64,000 bases of DNA from Blakeslea trispora (Eukaryota; Mucoromycota; Mucoromycetes; Mucorales; Choanephoraceae). Location of the stretch: NCBI GenBank assembly GCA_025331445.1, contig JAIWNE010000009.1, positions 527,970 to 591,969 of the forward strand, written 5' to 3'. How positions within the stretch are numbered: the first letter of the stretch is position 1; each line of letters starts with the position of its first letter. Under the pieces are notes generated by a model. The model was not told where the DNA came from. It ran no database searches and saw only the letters and a list, made by a program, of their open reading frames with translations. The position numbers were made by a program, and so were the translations under genes. Of this stretch, positions 1-11,419 are shown piece by piece.

Positions 1-2171
1 AGACAAGTTTTTGACTCAAAATCCTCAAGCTATCTTGCCCGATATAGAACGACTGATCAATGCCATCACACTTCAAGTCAGACTCGCTTATTCTTCGGTT
101 GATTCGCGCCAACCAGCTACCACCCGACTATGCAAACATTTGGTGAATGCACTTGTCTTGCTATTCTCCAATAAGGACTTGGCTTGCGCTGTGCCACAAA
201 ATGCACTTCATCATCTTTTGCAGGAACTAGCTGCTCGTCTTTTAGATCAAAAGATGTTGGCCTTGGAATCAGGCCCTCAACTATCTAAAGCATTAAATGT
301 AGCTATGGTTAAGGTTCTTGAAAACAGTGCTAGAAATGTGACATTTAGGTAAAGTACAAAAAGAACAAGATGAGTTTGTATTTTGTGAATAACGTTTCCT
401 TTTTTTTTAAAGCGCTTTGTTGGCTATTTTGGGCCAATGTTCTGCTAACCTCCGTCCTGGAGACTCACCTACAGCTAAAGATACCAAGTACACAGAGCTA
501 ATCATGAAATGTCTATGGAAGTTAGCAAAGACTATTCAAGACAACCTTCGCACAAATGCTCTTAATCCGGACGAACTTTTGTATGAAATTAATCAATTTT
601 TCATCACAACACCTCCTGCTGAATGGAAACGTAGAGCTGCAGAAAAAGTACCCTTGGGCGAGATGCCACTTAGAACCGTCAAGACATTGCTGCTCGAACT
701 AGTCAATGGACTGGGCGATATGATCTTCCAGCATTTAGCATTGATAGATAACCCTCAAAGCAGCAGCGTATATCCTTATCTTCATCATATGCTTGAAGCT
801 TGTCGCAAAAAAGATAGATTGCAACAGCAACAACATATGCCGTATCCATCTCAATCGTCACAGCAACAGCACATGCAGCCACAACAACAGCAACAACATC
901 CACAACAACAGTCCATTCGATCTCTACAACAATCCCCTGTTTATGCTCAGCAATCACAGCAGCAGGAATATATAGCTCATTCAAACAACTCATCTATAAG
1001 TCGCCCTGCTTCAGCATCTTCCTTCAAGTCTAATACAATGATGAGAACACCTTCTGTAGTCTCACATCCTTCTTCAACAGATGGTGACCATCATGACATG
1101 TCCATGAACAGCCCTCGTCTAAGCACATCTTCGTTAAACAGCAACAATGGTAGCAATCCCATTCACAGTGCGGGTAAGACTTTAGCACAGCCAATGCAAA
1201 TAGACGAGCCTTCACCAAACGATGGAACACCACAACCTCTTTCTGATTATGATCTCAATATGACCTTGACTCGCATCTTTCAAAAAATTGGTAATCGCGA
1301 TCAAACAAAACAGGTACAAAATATTTGTATACACACATGCTTATTTGTATGGCTAACCGCATGTTTCTTACTAAGGGCATTATTGAGCTCTACGAATTCC
1401 AAAAGAGCTATCCGCTTGCTGAGGCAAAGGTGAGCAACTTTCTTGGACACACAGGCAACTATTTTCAAAGCTATATAAGACGAGGTCTTAGTAATTTGGC
1501 TGCTGAAGATAAGGAATCACATGCTGCTGCTCAAGCAAGAGCACAGGCCCAAGCACAACCACTGGTACAAAATGTAAACTCAATCCAACCAACATCCGCT
1601 ATTACTTCCCCGAATCTAAGCGCAGTCCCATCCTCTATTGAACATTCTGCATCCATACTAGATCAATCATCAGAACGAGTATCTGCTGATCCTGTTTCGA
1701 GAAGCGAAGTTCGCTCGAGCGTACATGCAGGAGGTAAGAGAGAAAAGATAATGTTTTCGAATGAAACACGCAACTTACACCAAGTTACACTTAGACGATA
1801 CAGCAGAGATTAAACTTAGACTTCTGCGTCTACAGCAAAAGTTTGGCTATAAAACAGATGTAAGCTTTGTAAGTAAAGTTGCATAACGTCGTTTATTAAA
1901 GTTTGATTCAATATAGGTAATGGAGGATTCATCTGGGTCTAACCATGTTGCTGGCCTAAGTGCTTCATCTGATACCAACAACAGTAGATATGAAAGCTCA
2001 TCATACACTAGCTATTCTTCTCGCAGACAGTCTGGCATGAGTCAAGATTATTCGCAGCGTGAATTAGGTCAAGGCGAATCAGATAGACAACAGTCTGTAT
2101 ATGCTCTAAAGGAGAAAATAGCTAAAATGAAACAAGTAATCAATTCCGCTGCTTCTTCACCTAATTTGTAA
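1..2171 (+). CDS. XMAP215/Dis1/Stu2-family microtubule polymerase, C-terminal part (5' truncated)
   Basis: Exons 2-348, 413-1313, 1376-1733, 1795-1868 and 1917-2171 join in frame to about 644 residues; the gene begins before the window. Helical text such as CLWKLAKTIQDNLR and EMPLRTVKTLLLELVNGLGD matches the C-terminal region of chTOG/XMAP215 proteins, and GIIELYEFQKSYP with FFQSYIRRGL matches their final helical module. The family adds tubulin at microtubule plus ends and acts at the spindle pole and in the cytoplasmic array. The N-terminal TOG domains lie outside the window. Between the two helical parts is a Gln/His-rich then Ser-rich linker (about 820-1230). The last intron has two in-phase donors, at 1860 and 1869; the second (GTAAGT) is the better consensus, and using the first would drop three residues. 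The family assignment is confident; exact splice choices are inferred. Confidence 0.85.
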
Positions 2172-2342
2172 TTTCCTTCTCTTACTATCCATACTGTAGT
2201 TTAATAAACGCATCTTATAACCATAAGGGAGATCAAAGAGCCCCTAATAGTTAATTGGCCATAAAGGCACAAAACCTCTTTACAGTAATGTCAAAGAGTG
2301 AGTCTCTAAGTGTTGGAATCTGCTTTATATTGTGAATAGAAA

Positions 2343-2745
2343 ACCTCACTAACCAGTTTGAAGGTCTCAAACCAGCAAAAATTACTGTGCATGGTTTCGT
2401 AGCCAATGACTGTGCTCTGACCATTAAGAAAGCTCATTTTGAGCCTAAGTAAAGAGCGCTTACTGCCGAAATTTAAGCGCGCTTCAAATGGGCAGCTAAT
2501 TCGATGCAGACAGATATCGGCTCTCAGAGCAACTGCATTGTACGAAGAAAGGCCTTTTCAAATGCAGTCAATTGACAAGTGTAACGAAACCACGTTCAGA
2601 GCTTAATCATGAAGCATACCCCTTTTTGAGGCTTGAAGTTGTCAAGAATATATTGAGGAAAAGAGATGATGGTCATAATGCTGCCGATTTTGTCGCTCCT
2701 GTCGCAGACGCCACTACTAAGACATATGGAAAGAAACACAAATAG
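2343..2745 (+). pseudogene. Degenerate coding relic, unidentified
   Basis: At 2343-2450 a frame reads NLTNQFEGLKPAKITVHGF and onward, with balanced amino-acid composition, until a stop. A second plus-strand frame is open from 2500 to 2745 (81 codons, stop TAG at 2743) and reads LEVVKNILRKRDDGHNAADF near its middle, but it has no start codon. Stops and a frame change separate the parts. This looks like an old gene or transposon fragment. I do not recognise the family, and an 80-codon open frame alone is not rare in AT-rich DNA. Confidence 0.3.
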
Positions 2746-4427
2746 CTTGTTATTGTTTCGATATTGCTAGTTATATGATATTTTGCAGGTTTATAGACTA
2801 AAAGGAATGGAACGAGAGGGAACTCTGAGGTATCTTTATTTCAAAAAGAAAAAGTTAAAGTGAGCTATTTTACTACTGTTAGTTTATATCGAGTTTATAT
2901 ACGCAATCCAAGATGAGATTTGACTAGTTGATAGTTAATGATATACCATGCATCCTGTTAGTGCCACTTTTTTCGTTTCATTTTTGACTTTTTTCTCAAT
3001 CTGCTTTGGATGAATATATAGATGCTTATGTTCAGCTGTAGTGATATTGTTTTTACTGAACAGCATTCTCTTATCTCAATAGTCTAACCGCCAGATAACA
3101 CGAATGTTGAAAAAATTGATTGCTTGATCGCTCAAAGTTCTGATTCAAAAATATAATAATGAAGAGGCAATGCGCCACATTCAATGTAGTATCCCCGAAA
3201 GGTGGTTCAAATATTTTACTGTGTATAAGCTTTAAATATTGCTCTATCACTCTTTCGTTGTACTGGGTTTTCTCTGTTTTCCATTTTCTTGCTATTACCT
3301 CCCTTCAGTACTGGCCTTGTCTTCCTTGTTGCTTATCAACATCAATATTTTTCTTCTTAATCGGCTAACTTTAATCACCCGATTTTATTTGTTGAACTGT
3401 CTGTACTTCAAGTCAATAAATATATGTACTACCGACACTAATATTAGCAACAACAACAAAAAAAAGAATTGCTGACCAGATGGAATGAATTTATTATTTC
3501 AAACTTAGTAAGGCTTGGTTTAGGCATATTAAATTTCATGTAGTAGTTTGAGTAAGAAGTGTTTTTTCTTGTTCGATTTGGGTGGCAAGATTGTATCAAA
3601 CTGAGATGTTTGTGCATTGACAATGATTCTGTGTAAGGTTACACGTTCATCATCCTTGACGTTTGGGAGTACAAGAAAATAAAAAGCAAAAAAAAAGAAG
3701 AGAGGAAAAGAGACAGCCACAAAGAGGATTGCTTACAAAAAAAATCATAGTCCTTCACCAGGACAGATCGTATTCAGTTTGTTGCGATACACAACCATTT
3801 CATACATGTCGTCCTGATGTTTCGTGAGTTTTAGCTTCCGCCTAACTTATCTGATCAGGCTGCGATTGGCCCAGATTGACCTTTCCACATTTGGGTCTCT
3901 GTTGGAAAGGAAACACAGTTAGAGTCTATCCTTACTTCTTTCAATCGAGAATTTCTGCTTAGATACGCTAGCACTCTGAATCATTAAAATTCAAAGTTTC
4001 TTCTTGCTCAATCATCAAGCTTATGCCAATGTAGATCGTTGTATTATTTGGGTAACAAAAATAAAGCTTATTTGTATACAGTGAGAAAAAGTGTAGTTAG
4101 GATCACATAATCATCTTGTGTTAGTATTCTTGGCATAGTAACAAAAGACTACACGAAATTTTCGATTTGGAAGAAGCAGATAATTCCTTTAAATGTTCTA
4201 CTTTGGCTTATCATTCTCCCTAGATTTATTGGCAAATGATAATTTGTATTTTCCAGCCAACTGAACTAAATGAGTCCTGCAATCTGTATTAAAAGAAAGA
4301 AAGGAGAAAGTCGATATTGGATTGTATGTACAACGAAATGATGTAAACAGTCAATTGCGGCTCTTCAAAGATGGTATCATTGTGCTTTTTTTTTATGAGA
4401 TAGACATATCAGCTCCGATTCAGTCCT

Positions 4428-4435
4428 TATAAATA
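4428..4435 (+). promoter_or_regulatory. TATA box of the secreted Ser/Ala-rich protein gene
   Basis: TATAAATA lies about 60 bases upstream of the ATG at 4496, followed by a CT-rich and A-rich leader. Position and sequence fit a strong core promoter. The assignment is by position only. Confidence 0.6.
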
Positions 4436-4495
4436 GAAGACTTACAATATTTATCTCCTTTCCTTCCTTTCCTACTTACAAAAAAAAAGTCGATA

Positions 4496-5291
4496 ATGAA
4501 GTTCTCTATTCTTGGATTAGCTACTGTTGCTTTCGGTTTGCAAGGTGTCTTGGCTGCTGGCTGTAACTGCAGTCCTGAAGATGCTGCTTGTCAATCTGAA
4601 TGTGGTATGTAGCATACAAAATGATGCCATTTCTCTATCTCATTAACTCTGAAACCATCTAGTTAAAAACGCAAACAGCTGCATCACTGATTGTAATGGA
4701 AATGTAGACTGCTATCAAAACTGTATCAGCAACCACTGGCCTGGTGTCTCTACCGAAACTCAATCTACAACTGTAGGCTCTTCTACAACAAAGAGCGCTT
4801 CTAGCTCTCGTTCTGCTTCTTCTTCAGCTTCTTCTTCTTCTGCTTCTTCAGCTTCTTCTTCTGCTGCTTCTGCTTCTGCTTCTGCTTCTGCTTCTGCTTC
4901 TGCTTCTGCTTCTGCTTCTGCTTCTACTTCAGTCTCAGCCTCTCGCTCTGCTGCTGTCTCATCCTTTGCTTCTGTTACCAGTGCCACTGCAGTTAGTGCT
5001 GCTTCTTCTGCTATCTCTGCTGTCTCTACAGCTTCCGTTGCTACTAACGCTAGCGTTTCTGCACCCGCTATCTCCGGTTACAGCACCGACATTGTTCTCA
5101 GCTTTGCTTCATCTGCTCCTGTTTCAGCAGTTTCTTCCACCACTGCCAGTGGCCCCGCTAGTGCTTCTGCTAGTGCCTCTGCCAGTGCCTCTGCTTCTAC
5201 TACTCCTAACCCTAATGCTGCTAGCAGAAACTCTGCCTTTGGATTGGCTATCCTGACTGTAGGAGCTGCCGCTGCTCTCTTTGTATATTAA
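4496..5291 (+). CDS. Secreted Cys-containing, Ser/Ala-rich protein, probable GPI-anchored wall protein
   Basis: Exons 4496-4604 and 4663-5291 give 245 residues. Residues 1-20 (MKFSILGLATVAFGLQGVLA) form a signal peptide. A short Cys-rich domain follows, with CNC, CQSEC, SCITDC and CYQNC; it is split by the intron. From about residue 65 the protein is almost all Ser, Ala and Thr, encoded largely by alternating TCT/GCT codons, as expected for an O-mannosylated stalk. The C-terminus has small residues (AASRN) followed by a 20-residue hydrophobic end, which fits a GPI-attachment signal. The likely location is the plasma membrane or cell wall. No enzymatic motif is visible. A TATA box sits 60 bases upstream. 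The gene boundaries are firm; the function is unknown. Confidence 0.85.
4800..4925 (+). repeat. Ser-Ala coding microsatellite (TCTGCT-type units)
   Basis: Tandem hexamers of the TCTGCT/GCTTCT kind encode a Ser-Ala run in the secreted protein; a shorter similar block is at 5160-5200. Replication slippage would change the stalk length without shifting the frame. Confidence 0.8.
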
Positions 5292-6154
5292 CACCAACCT
5301 TTAGAATAAATAATAATAATAAACGACCTCGGCTGAAACACCAAACCTATAATGAAATGTTGTTCACTGTTCTGACTTGCACGAAAACTTTTTTTGTTAC
5401 ATGTCATGAGTGGCTTGCAAAAAACACTTACACACACACAGCAAACTCTGTCAAGCAATTAGCTAATAAGCTCGTTATACCGAGGAAGCATCATCTTACA
5501 TAGTCACAAGCTAGCTCTCGGCCTTTGAAATGAATTGCTGGTTGTGCGAGCACATAAATTGCCTTCTCTTTACTCATCAAATTCATTGTCTTGTTACTTT
5601 ATTGGGTTTATGTGAACAAAACAAACTTTTTTTTTTCTTATGTAATGCTAAGCTGCCCATTGAGTTTTTTCAAAAAAGCTTTTTTCTCATCGTGTGACTT
5701 GTAGGCGTTTTTGTAAAGTTAATTTATTTGTGAAAGCAGCAAACATAAGACAATTCTTTGTTGTTTTCACGCGAAAGCAAGTAATATTCTAGACTTTCAT
5801 TGATGATTTGATAAACAAAACTCTTTCTGTTCAAATTACAGTATTTCAATTCAGTTAACGTCGATCAAAGACCTTCTTTTTCTTGTACTCAAAAGCTGAC
5901 CATTGAAAATAAAGATAATGCTCTTTGGTAGCATAACTCTTTTTTTTTAATAGATATTTGCATATCATTTATTGCATCTTGAAGGTAACATATAATAGAC
6001 ATTACAAATACAAAGTAAATCCAAATCCAGCTTGGTTATAGGGTTCAAGTATAAAAGTACATAGAAGAGAGATAAAAAGATGGCATAGGGTATGATACAT
6101 AGCGTTTAAAAGGAGAGAGGAAGAGAGCATATTCATAAGAGTCATAGGCATTGC
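5292..6154. other. Intergenic, convergent gene ends, nothing found
   Basis: The stretch lies between the stop codons of the convergent secreted-protein and WRKY-like genes. It holds only AT-rich sequence and T-runs, presumably the two 3' UTRs, and no supported coding frame. Confidence 0.6.
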
Positions 6155-7126
6155 TTATACATCGACAATGCGTTGCACTTTGTTGCAATCTGACAGATGC
6201 TCACCTCTATATTTGATCAGGTATTCGCCATTGTCTTTCCATGTAACTGTCTTGTTGACGGGGCAACCCTGAATTCATTGTAAAGTGAGTATCTCAAGAC
6301 ATAAAAAAAGGGAGCCAATCGGACTTACTTTGTTGCTGTTGGAACACTTGTAATAGACGCTTTTATTGCCTGTTTTCTTTTGTACAGTGTTACCATTGTT
6401 CTTCCAAAAATAGCCATCGACATATGGATATTCTCGTGTCTCAACAATTTTTGTAATGGCTTGCATTTCCCTTCTTCTGCGAGGGCGAGATGGGAAATCA
6501 TACCGTGTAGGGGTGATAGAAGCTCTGTGTTCCATAGAGTAAGACTGAGGGATGTGAAAGGCGTCTTCATCAAGACGATATTCAGGTGAAAGTGGATGTT
6601 GCTTATTGTTGTTATTTAGTGACGACATTGTAAAGCTAATTTAAAAAGTATATTAGTCATTTGATAATTTTTTTTTGCGGTACAAAATTCTGACTCGGAA
6701 TTGGTATATCGTGGGGTAAGCGGGAAAACAAGTTACCTTTCCATTTGGAGGAGTGAAGATGTGGAGACCGGGGTAGCTGATGTGGGGATTGGTGAAAATG
6801 TGCGGTCATCTAACTCGTCTGAATCTGCACTACCATTGAACGATGAGCCTATGGTTGAATCTCGTCGATGTTGTTGAGGCATGAATGGTGTACATTGGGT
6901 GGGAGATGATAGGATAGCATCTAAGCTTGTGCGTCGTAAATTGTTAAACATTCGTCCATCAGTAGAAGAATTGCTGCTCATAGGAGGTGTAGGATGTACA
7001 GCAAAATCTGAAGTGCTAAGGTTTTGTGGTTGAAAAGTGTTCATTGAATTGGTTGATGAAAGGTCATGATTTTCATTTTGATTCATTGAGTGTGTATTTA
7101 ATAGATGTTGCTGCTGTTGATGTTGA

Positions 7127-7158
<32 letters not shown>

Positions 7159-7506
7159 TTGATGCTGCTGCTGCTGTTGTTGAATTAATAAGAGATCAAG
7201 CTCTTTTGCTTTCAATTTAGCTTCTTCTGCTCGTCTTTTGTCCTCTTCAAGTTTGCTTAGTAAAATAAGCTTTAAGAGCTCGGGTTGTGATTGGTAACTA
7301 TAGATAATATCCTGTAGATCGCCCGAGGCAGGATTCTGCACTGGTATTTCTTGCTTCATAGGTGGAGAGTTAAGACTTGCCATGTTGGTAGTATGAATGG
7401 GTTGTCGAGAAAAGGAGTGGAATGGTACCTGCTCATGATGATACAATTGTACTGTCTTTGTTGCATCTTTTGCCAGTGTATAATTGTTGCTGTAGTCGGA
7501 CATCAT
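6155..7506 (-). CDS. Polyglutamine transcription factor with a C-terminal WRKY/GCM1-like zinc finger
   Basis: Exons 7506-6737, 6635-6329 and 6268-6155 (complement) give 396 residues. The N-terminal half has a charged helix (about 70-105: KLILLSKLEEDKRRAEEAKL) running into a Gln/His tract (about 107-135), then Ser/Thr-rich linkers and a basic patch SRPRRRR. The C-terminal domain (about 329-387) reads DGYFWKNNGNT, VYYKC, GCPVNKTV and GEHLSDC. This follows the plan of WRKY domains (DGY-W...YYKC...C...H). The WRKYGQK heptapeptide is replaced by WKNNGNT and the likely zinc ligands are C354, C361, H383 and C387, so spacing is C-x6-C and H-x3-C. The second intron cuts the domain between the two Cys. 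The protein is presumably a DNA-binding nuclear regulator; targets are unknown. FLYWCH is a less good alternative because its W-x-C motif is absent. Confidence 0.8.
7104..7190 (-). repeat. CAG/CAA polyglutamine microsatellite
   Basis: Read on the minus strand, this is an interrupted CAA/CAG/CAT array coding for Gln with a few His inside the WRKY-like factor. Codon mixing suggests moderate length stability. Confidence 0.85.
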
Positions 7507-10031
7507 ATAAACTTAATTTTATTTTGTAGAAATTGTTGCTTCCTTGGCTTGAATACACTGTATAAAAGGAAAAAGAGAAAGAAGGGGAAGAAAACCAAAA
7601 CAATAAAAAAAATAAGAACAGGGTTTATTTTGTTCCAAAACTTCCCGTTAGTCCTTTCTTTTTCATACTTTTTTTCTCTTTTTTCTCAGGGTCACTCGCT
7701 TTTGCTCCGCTCTATTTTCGTGTCCTTAGTAAATGTGGAGTCATGAGTGTGGGAGAAAGCGGTAACTCGATTGATTGGTGTTTTGTGTCCAATTGAACCT
7801 CAGAACAAACCTAATTACAATGAAGCTATGACAACTTGAAGTAACTGAAGCCTGCTTAAAATCATGGCATTATGTTTATGAATTCACTGAATAGAAGTTG
7901 TTTCATTCATTGAAATAAAGCCTATGTTTTTGCTAATAGAAGACTCTTGCTATAGATCGCATAAAATCCTTTTTGCTTTCTTGCACCACGTAAGGTGAAG
8001 ATCATGCTTACGATTTTTTTTTTTAAAAAAAAGGGTTTTCCAAATACACGCGAATTGATGATCTTCAGCTCTTTGCCATTTTCCCAACACGCAACCATTT
8101 GTCGAAGGCTGGTGCGCTTTGATGTCCGATAAAGAAAAAAATCAAGAAAAGAAGGTGAGAAAAGCATTTGTCTGCATTAAAAAAGGCTTTACTTATAATA
8201 ACTTGCAAAACCTAAAGTATTTCTTTTTTCTCTTTTTCTTCCTCACATATGGGTACGATTCCCTGGGTCATCTGGTTATTTACTGGCCAAATAATAAAGT
8301 ATGGCACGTGTTTCCTGTAGTTTAGCTTGCGAATGCTCCCTTAGATATATCAGGCGATTTCTTTGTTAATAGAGCTCATAACCTACAGACCATGAAAAAG
8401 AAAAGTCCTAACCATAAAGAGGAAGGTTGAGCAGGTTTCAGCATAAAACAAGGAACTCTCTTTACATTAGCCTCTCTTTTGGTTGATTATATAAAGCAAA
8501 GAAAGGGTCTCTTTTTTTTTTCTGGACGGGAAAACCCTTCATTCATCAATTTACAGTTCCATTGAAACAAAACAAAAGGGGAATTTCCTAATATTGAATA
8601 AGTTAGAAAAAGGAAAATCTAATCAAGAACCAACCATGTTTGCAAAGCATCTATTTTTTTTCTTAGTCACGAGAATCGCCTAAATCATTGCAACAGAATG
8701 ACAGCAAAAAGCCAGACATCATAATGGGCTCTTGTCATTTTGTATTCAATGCGCACACTAAAAAACAAACGATGAGTTTCTGAAAATAGAAGAACTTTAC
8801 AGAAATGGATAACGTGGTTTGAGTGTAACTTGAAATCCAAACTCGCTTGATTACTGGTTGAAATAATCTCCAGTATCTATATTTAATTCGCTCAATTTCT
8901 AAAAGCAAGCTAGCTCATATTCGATAAATCAAAGACTAAAAACTTGAAGCCATAGAACAAGAGCTACACGAGTGTGTCATAAAGAGAGAGCATTTGTCAA
9001 TACTTATCTTAGAATGGAAGTAGCGGGTGAAGAAGGACAAGATTTTCACTCGATGTCAAAGAGGGTTAGGAAAACGAACAAACACAAGCAAGATAGACAA
9101 TAACCATTGATAGATGTATGTAGATTTCTAATAATCGTTTCAAGATAACATGCTCTGCCTTTAATGTTGAGTAAGGAGGGTTGGTGTATTATGGTTATAT
9201 TGGGCAACTCTATGTATAATCTGCTAAATGCCACAATGACTTTCAAAGGAGAAGAACTAGTATAGTAGTAGCCATACAGATAACAGGAGAGCTTATGGCG
9301 TTCACTATTATAGTATATACAACTATCGTCTATTCAACTCTGCACTTACCTATGTAACTCGTTATTCGGAAAAAAAAAGAGGGGTGAGTAAGAACATAGC
9401 TTAAAGCATAATACAGCTTGATCATCTATTAACTATATCTTGTATCGGAGTAAGACATATCTTGTTCAGTCCAAAATCAGCGATTGCTTGTTTTGATTAT
9501 TTTTGATCTTTTATTGGAACCGAGTACGCTTCAATTTGTCAATGAACAGTTCCTGTGTATAAAACAAGGCTATTCTACTTAAGTAGAACTAGAAAAAAAT
9601 TATATCCTGAACTAGAACGAGGTAAAGTTTGCTACAATGTAGACATTTCCCAATTCCTACAACAAGTAATAACAGAAAAAGCGCAAGCCAAGGAACCTGT
9701 CAAATTTAATCTTTTTTTTTTCCACCGGGCCAAGCCAAAGAATTGGTCAGTATTGAATGTCCGCCGGGCCCAAGTTTTTTTTTTCACAGTGTACTTGTGT
9801 TGATGGATCGCTGTATCCTTGAGCCCGTTCTCTTTTCACTTACTGGTCATTTGTACGTATAACTTGACATCCATCCATCGTATTGTGAGAAGAGGAAATG
9901 CGACATCCATTCGAGAAATAATATGATGAGATGAGATGAAACGAAGACATTTAGAGCCTGGAACAGATAGAAGCTAACTTGCTATTTTTTTCTTCTTCTA
10001 TTGCATTTGGAATTGATTGCATCAACAGATC
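7507..10031. other. Divergent intergenic region upstream of the WRKY-like and eL13 genes
   Basis: No supported gene. A weak open frame at 9555-9803 has no recognisable domain. The eL13-proximal part contains paired GC-rich motifs (listed separately) and a likely 5' UTR intron end: CTAAC at about 9974, a pyrimidine tract, then AACAG just before the eL13 ATG. Confidence 0.55.
9722..9774 (+). promoter_or_regulatory. Duplicated CCRCCGGGCC motif with flanking T-tracts, eL13 promoter
   Basis: CCACCGGGCCAAG at 9722 and CCGCCGGGCCCAAG at 9761 lie 39 bases apart and are bracketed by runs of T, in otherwise AT-rich DNA about 260-310 bases upstream of the eL13 ATG. A repeated GC-rich site beside poly(dT) resembles ribosomal-protein promoters in other fungi. 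The bound factor is not known; this is an inference from sequence. Confidence 0.4.
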
Positions 10032-10840
10032 ATGGTTTTGAAGCACAACAACCAGTTGCCCAACCAGCACTTCCGCAAGCAATGGGATCGTCGCGTTAAG
10101 ACTTGGTTCGATCAAGCCGGTCGCAAGCAATCCAGAAGAATCGCACGTGCCCAAAAGGCTGGTCGTATTGCTCCCAGACCCCTCGACGGTCTCCTCCGTC
10201 CTGCTGTTCGTTGCCCCACTGTCCGCTACAACATGAAGTTGAGAGCTGGTCGTGGTTTCACTCTTGAAGAACTCAAGGTAAGAAGTTAGAGAAAATCAAT
10301 GCATAACAAAGAAGAAGAAGAGGATGACATTAAGGGAGTGAAGAAAAAAGGACAATCAGCCATATAACAGCAAAAGAGAGAGAGAGAATATATTATGCAA
10401 TTGCACACACTTGATATGCTTGAAAGATATTCATATACATCCTCAAATAGGAAGCTGGTATCCGTCGTAAGGAAGCTCGTTCCATTGGTATCGCTGTTGA
10501 CTTCCGTCGTCGCAACAGATCCAACGAGTCTCTTGAACTCAACGTTCAACGCTTGAAGGCTTACAAGGCTAAGCTCATTGTCTTCCCCCGTAAGGCTACC
10601 AGCCCCAAGAAGGGTGACAGCGAAGCTACCGAAGTTGCCACTGCTGTTCAACTCCGTACCCCTCTCTTCCCTGTTGAACAAGTTGCTGCTGCCCCTGAAG
10701 CCCGTGCTATCACTGCTGAAGAAAAGAACGTCAACGCTTACATGAAGCTTCGTTACGCTCGTTCTGCTGCCCGTACCCTCGGTGCCCGTGAAAAGCGTGC
10801 TCGTGATAAGGCCGAAGAAGAAGCCAACAAGAAGAAATAA
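10032..10840 (+). CDS. rpl13: 60S ribosomal protein eL13 (RPL13)
   Basis: Exons 10032-10277 and 10451-10840 give 211 residues, the usual length. Family signatures are [44 protein letters not shown] and [13 protein letters not shown], and a Lys-rich C-terminus. eL13 is a structural component of the large ribosomal subunit. Codon use is strongly biased to C-ending and CGT-type codons, unlike neighbouring genes, as expected for very high expression. The start is the ATG in a good context right after ATC. A branch-point-like CTAAC followed by AACAG directly upstream suggests a 5' UTR intron. The coding intron (10278-10450, 173 nt) is longer than the others here. Confidence 0.97.
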
Positions 10841-11419
10841 ATGAATTAAAATAGTTTGCTGCTGATTCTTTTTGAAAATTAATGTACTAGTAGAACTTTT
10901 TTTTATTATAATTTGTTAGTGATTTTATGCACGGAGAGAGTTACTAGTTTGAGAATATATGTGGCTTATATGTGCATTACTCAGTGAGTATATTTTTCTC
11001 CAATAATTAACAGTTTTGTGATCTATTTCCTCAGAATTCGATAACAAAAGCTATACATGCTTTTCATTACAAAGATATCTATTGCACAAAGTAAATATAA
11101 GCTGGACCAAAAAGAGAAAAGAAGAAAATCACACAAAAATTAGCTTAATCTTTTTCTGGTTAAACATATTATTCCTGAGAAATTTCTTTTTTTTCTTTGC
11201 ATGATAGAGTACAGTCTGTTTTTAAAAAAAAAGAAAGATAGATGATACATAGTTTATTTGGTATATATGTTAAAAAGTAGAAAAAAATGTGTATAAATTT
11301 TTGATGGGATATGAAATATGTGTGTAGTAGATTAGACAACAAGCTGCCTTTTCCTTGAAATTAAACGGAAAGTATACTTGTGTTTATAAGGAATGCTTGA
11401 ATGATGTAATTTACGGAAT
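10841..11419. other. Intergenic, convergent gene ends
   Basis: AT-rich sequence between the stops of eL13 and the unknown minus-strand gene, with many A/T runs; presumably 3' UTRs. No coding signal seen. Confidence 0.6.

Larger units (their letters stand above)
2172..4495. other. Intergenic, 2.3 kb, with one coding-like relic
   Basis: No intact gene is seen between the XMAP215 stop and the secreted-protein gene. The only coding-like signal is the broken plus-strand stretch at 2343-2745, listed separately. The rest is AT-rich with short stop-rich frames. The last 70 bases hold the TATA box and pyrimidine-rich leader of the next gene. Confidence 0.6.

Noticed and set aside
4760..4987. Long minus-strand frame of Glu/Ala repeats
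   Set aside because: It is the antisense of the TCT/GCT repeat in the secreted protein; the plus strand has the signal peptide, splice sites and GPI signal.
6275..6628. WRKY-like domain as a separate small gene starting at 6628
   Set aside because: An intron from 6736 to 6636 joins it in phase with the upstream 256-codon exon, so one gene is more likely.
9555..9803. 82-codon frame upstream of eL13
   Set aside because: It ends in a Phe-rich run made by T-tracts and overlaps the likely promoter motifs; no similarity recognised.
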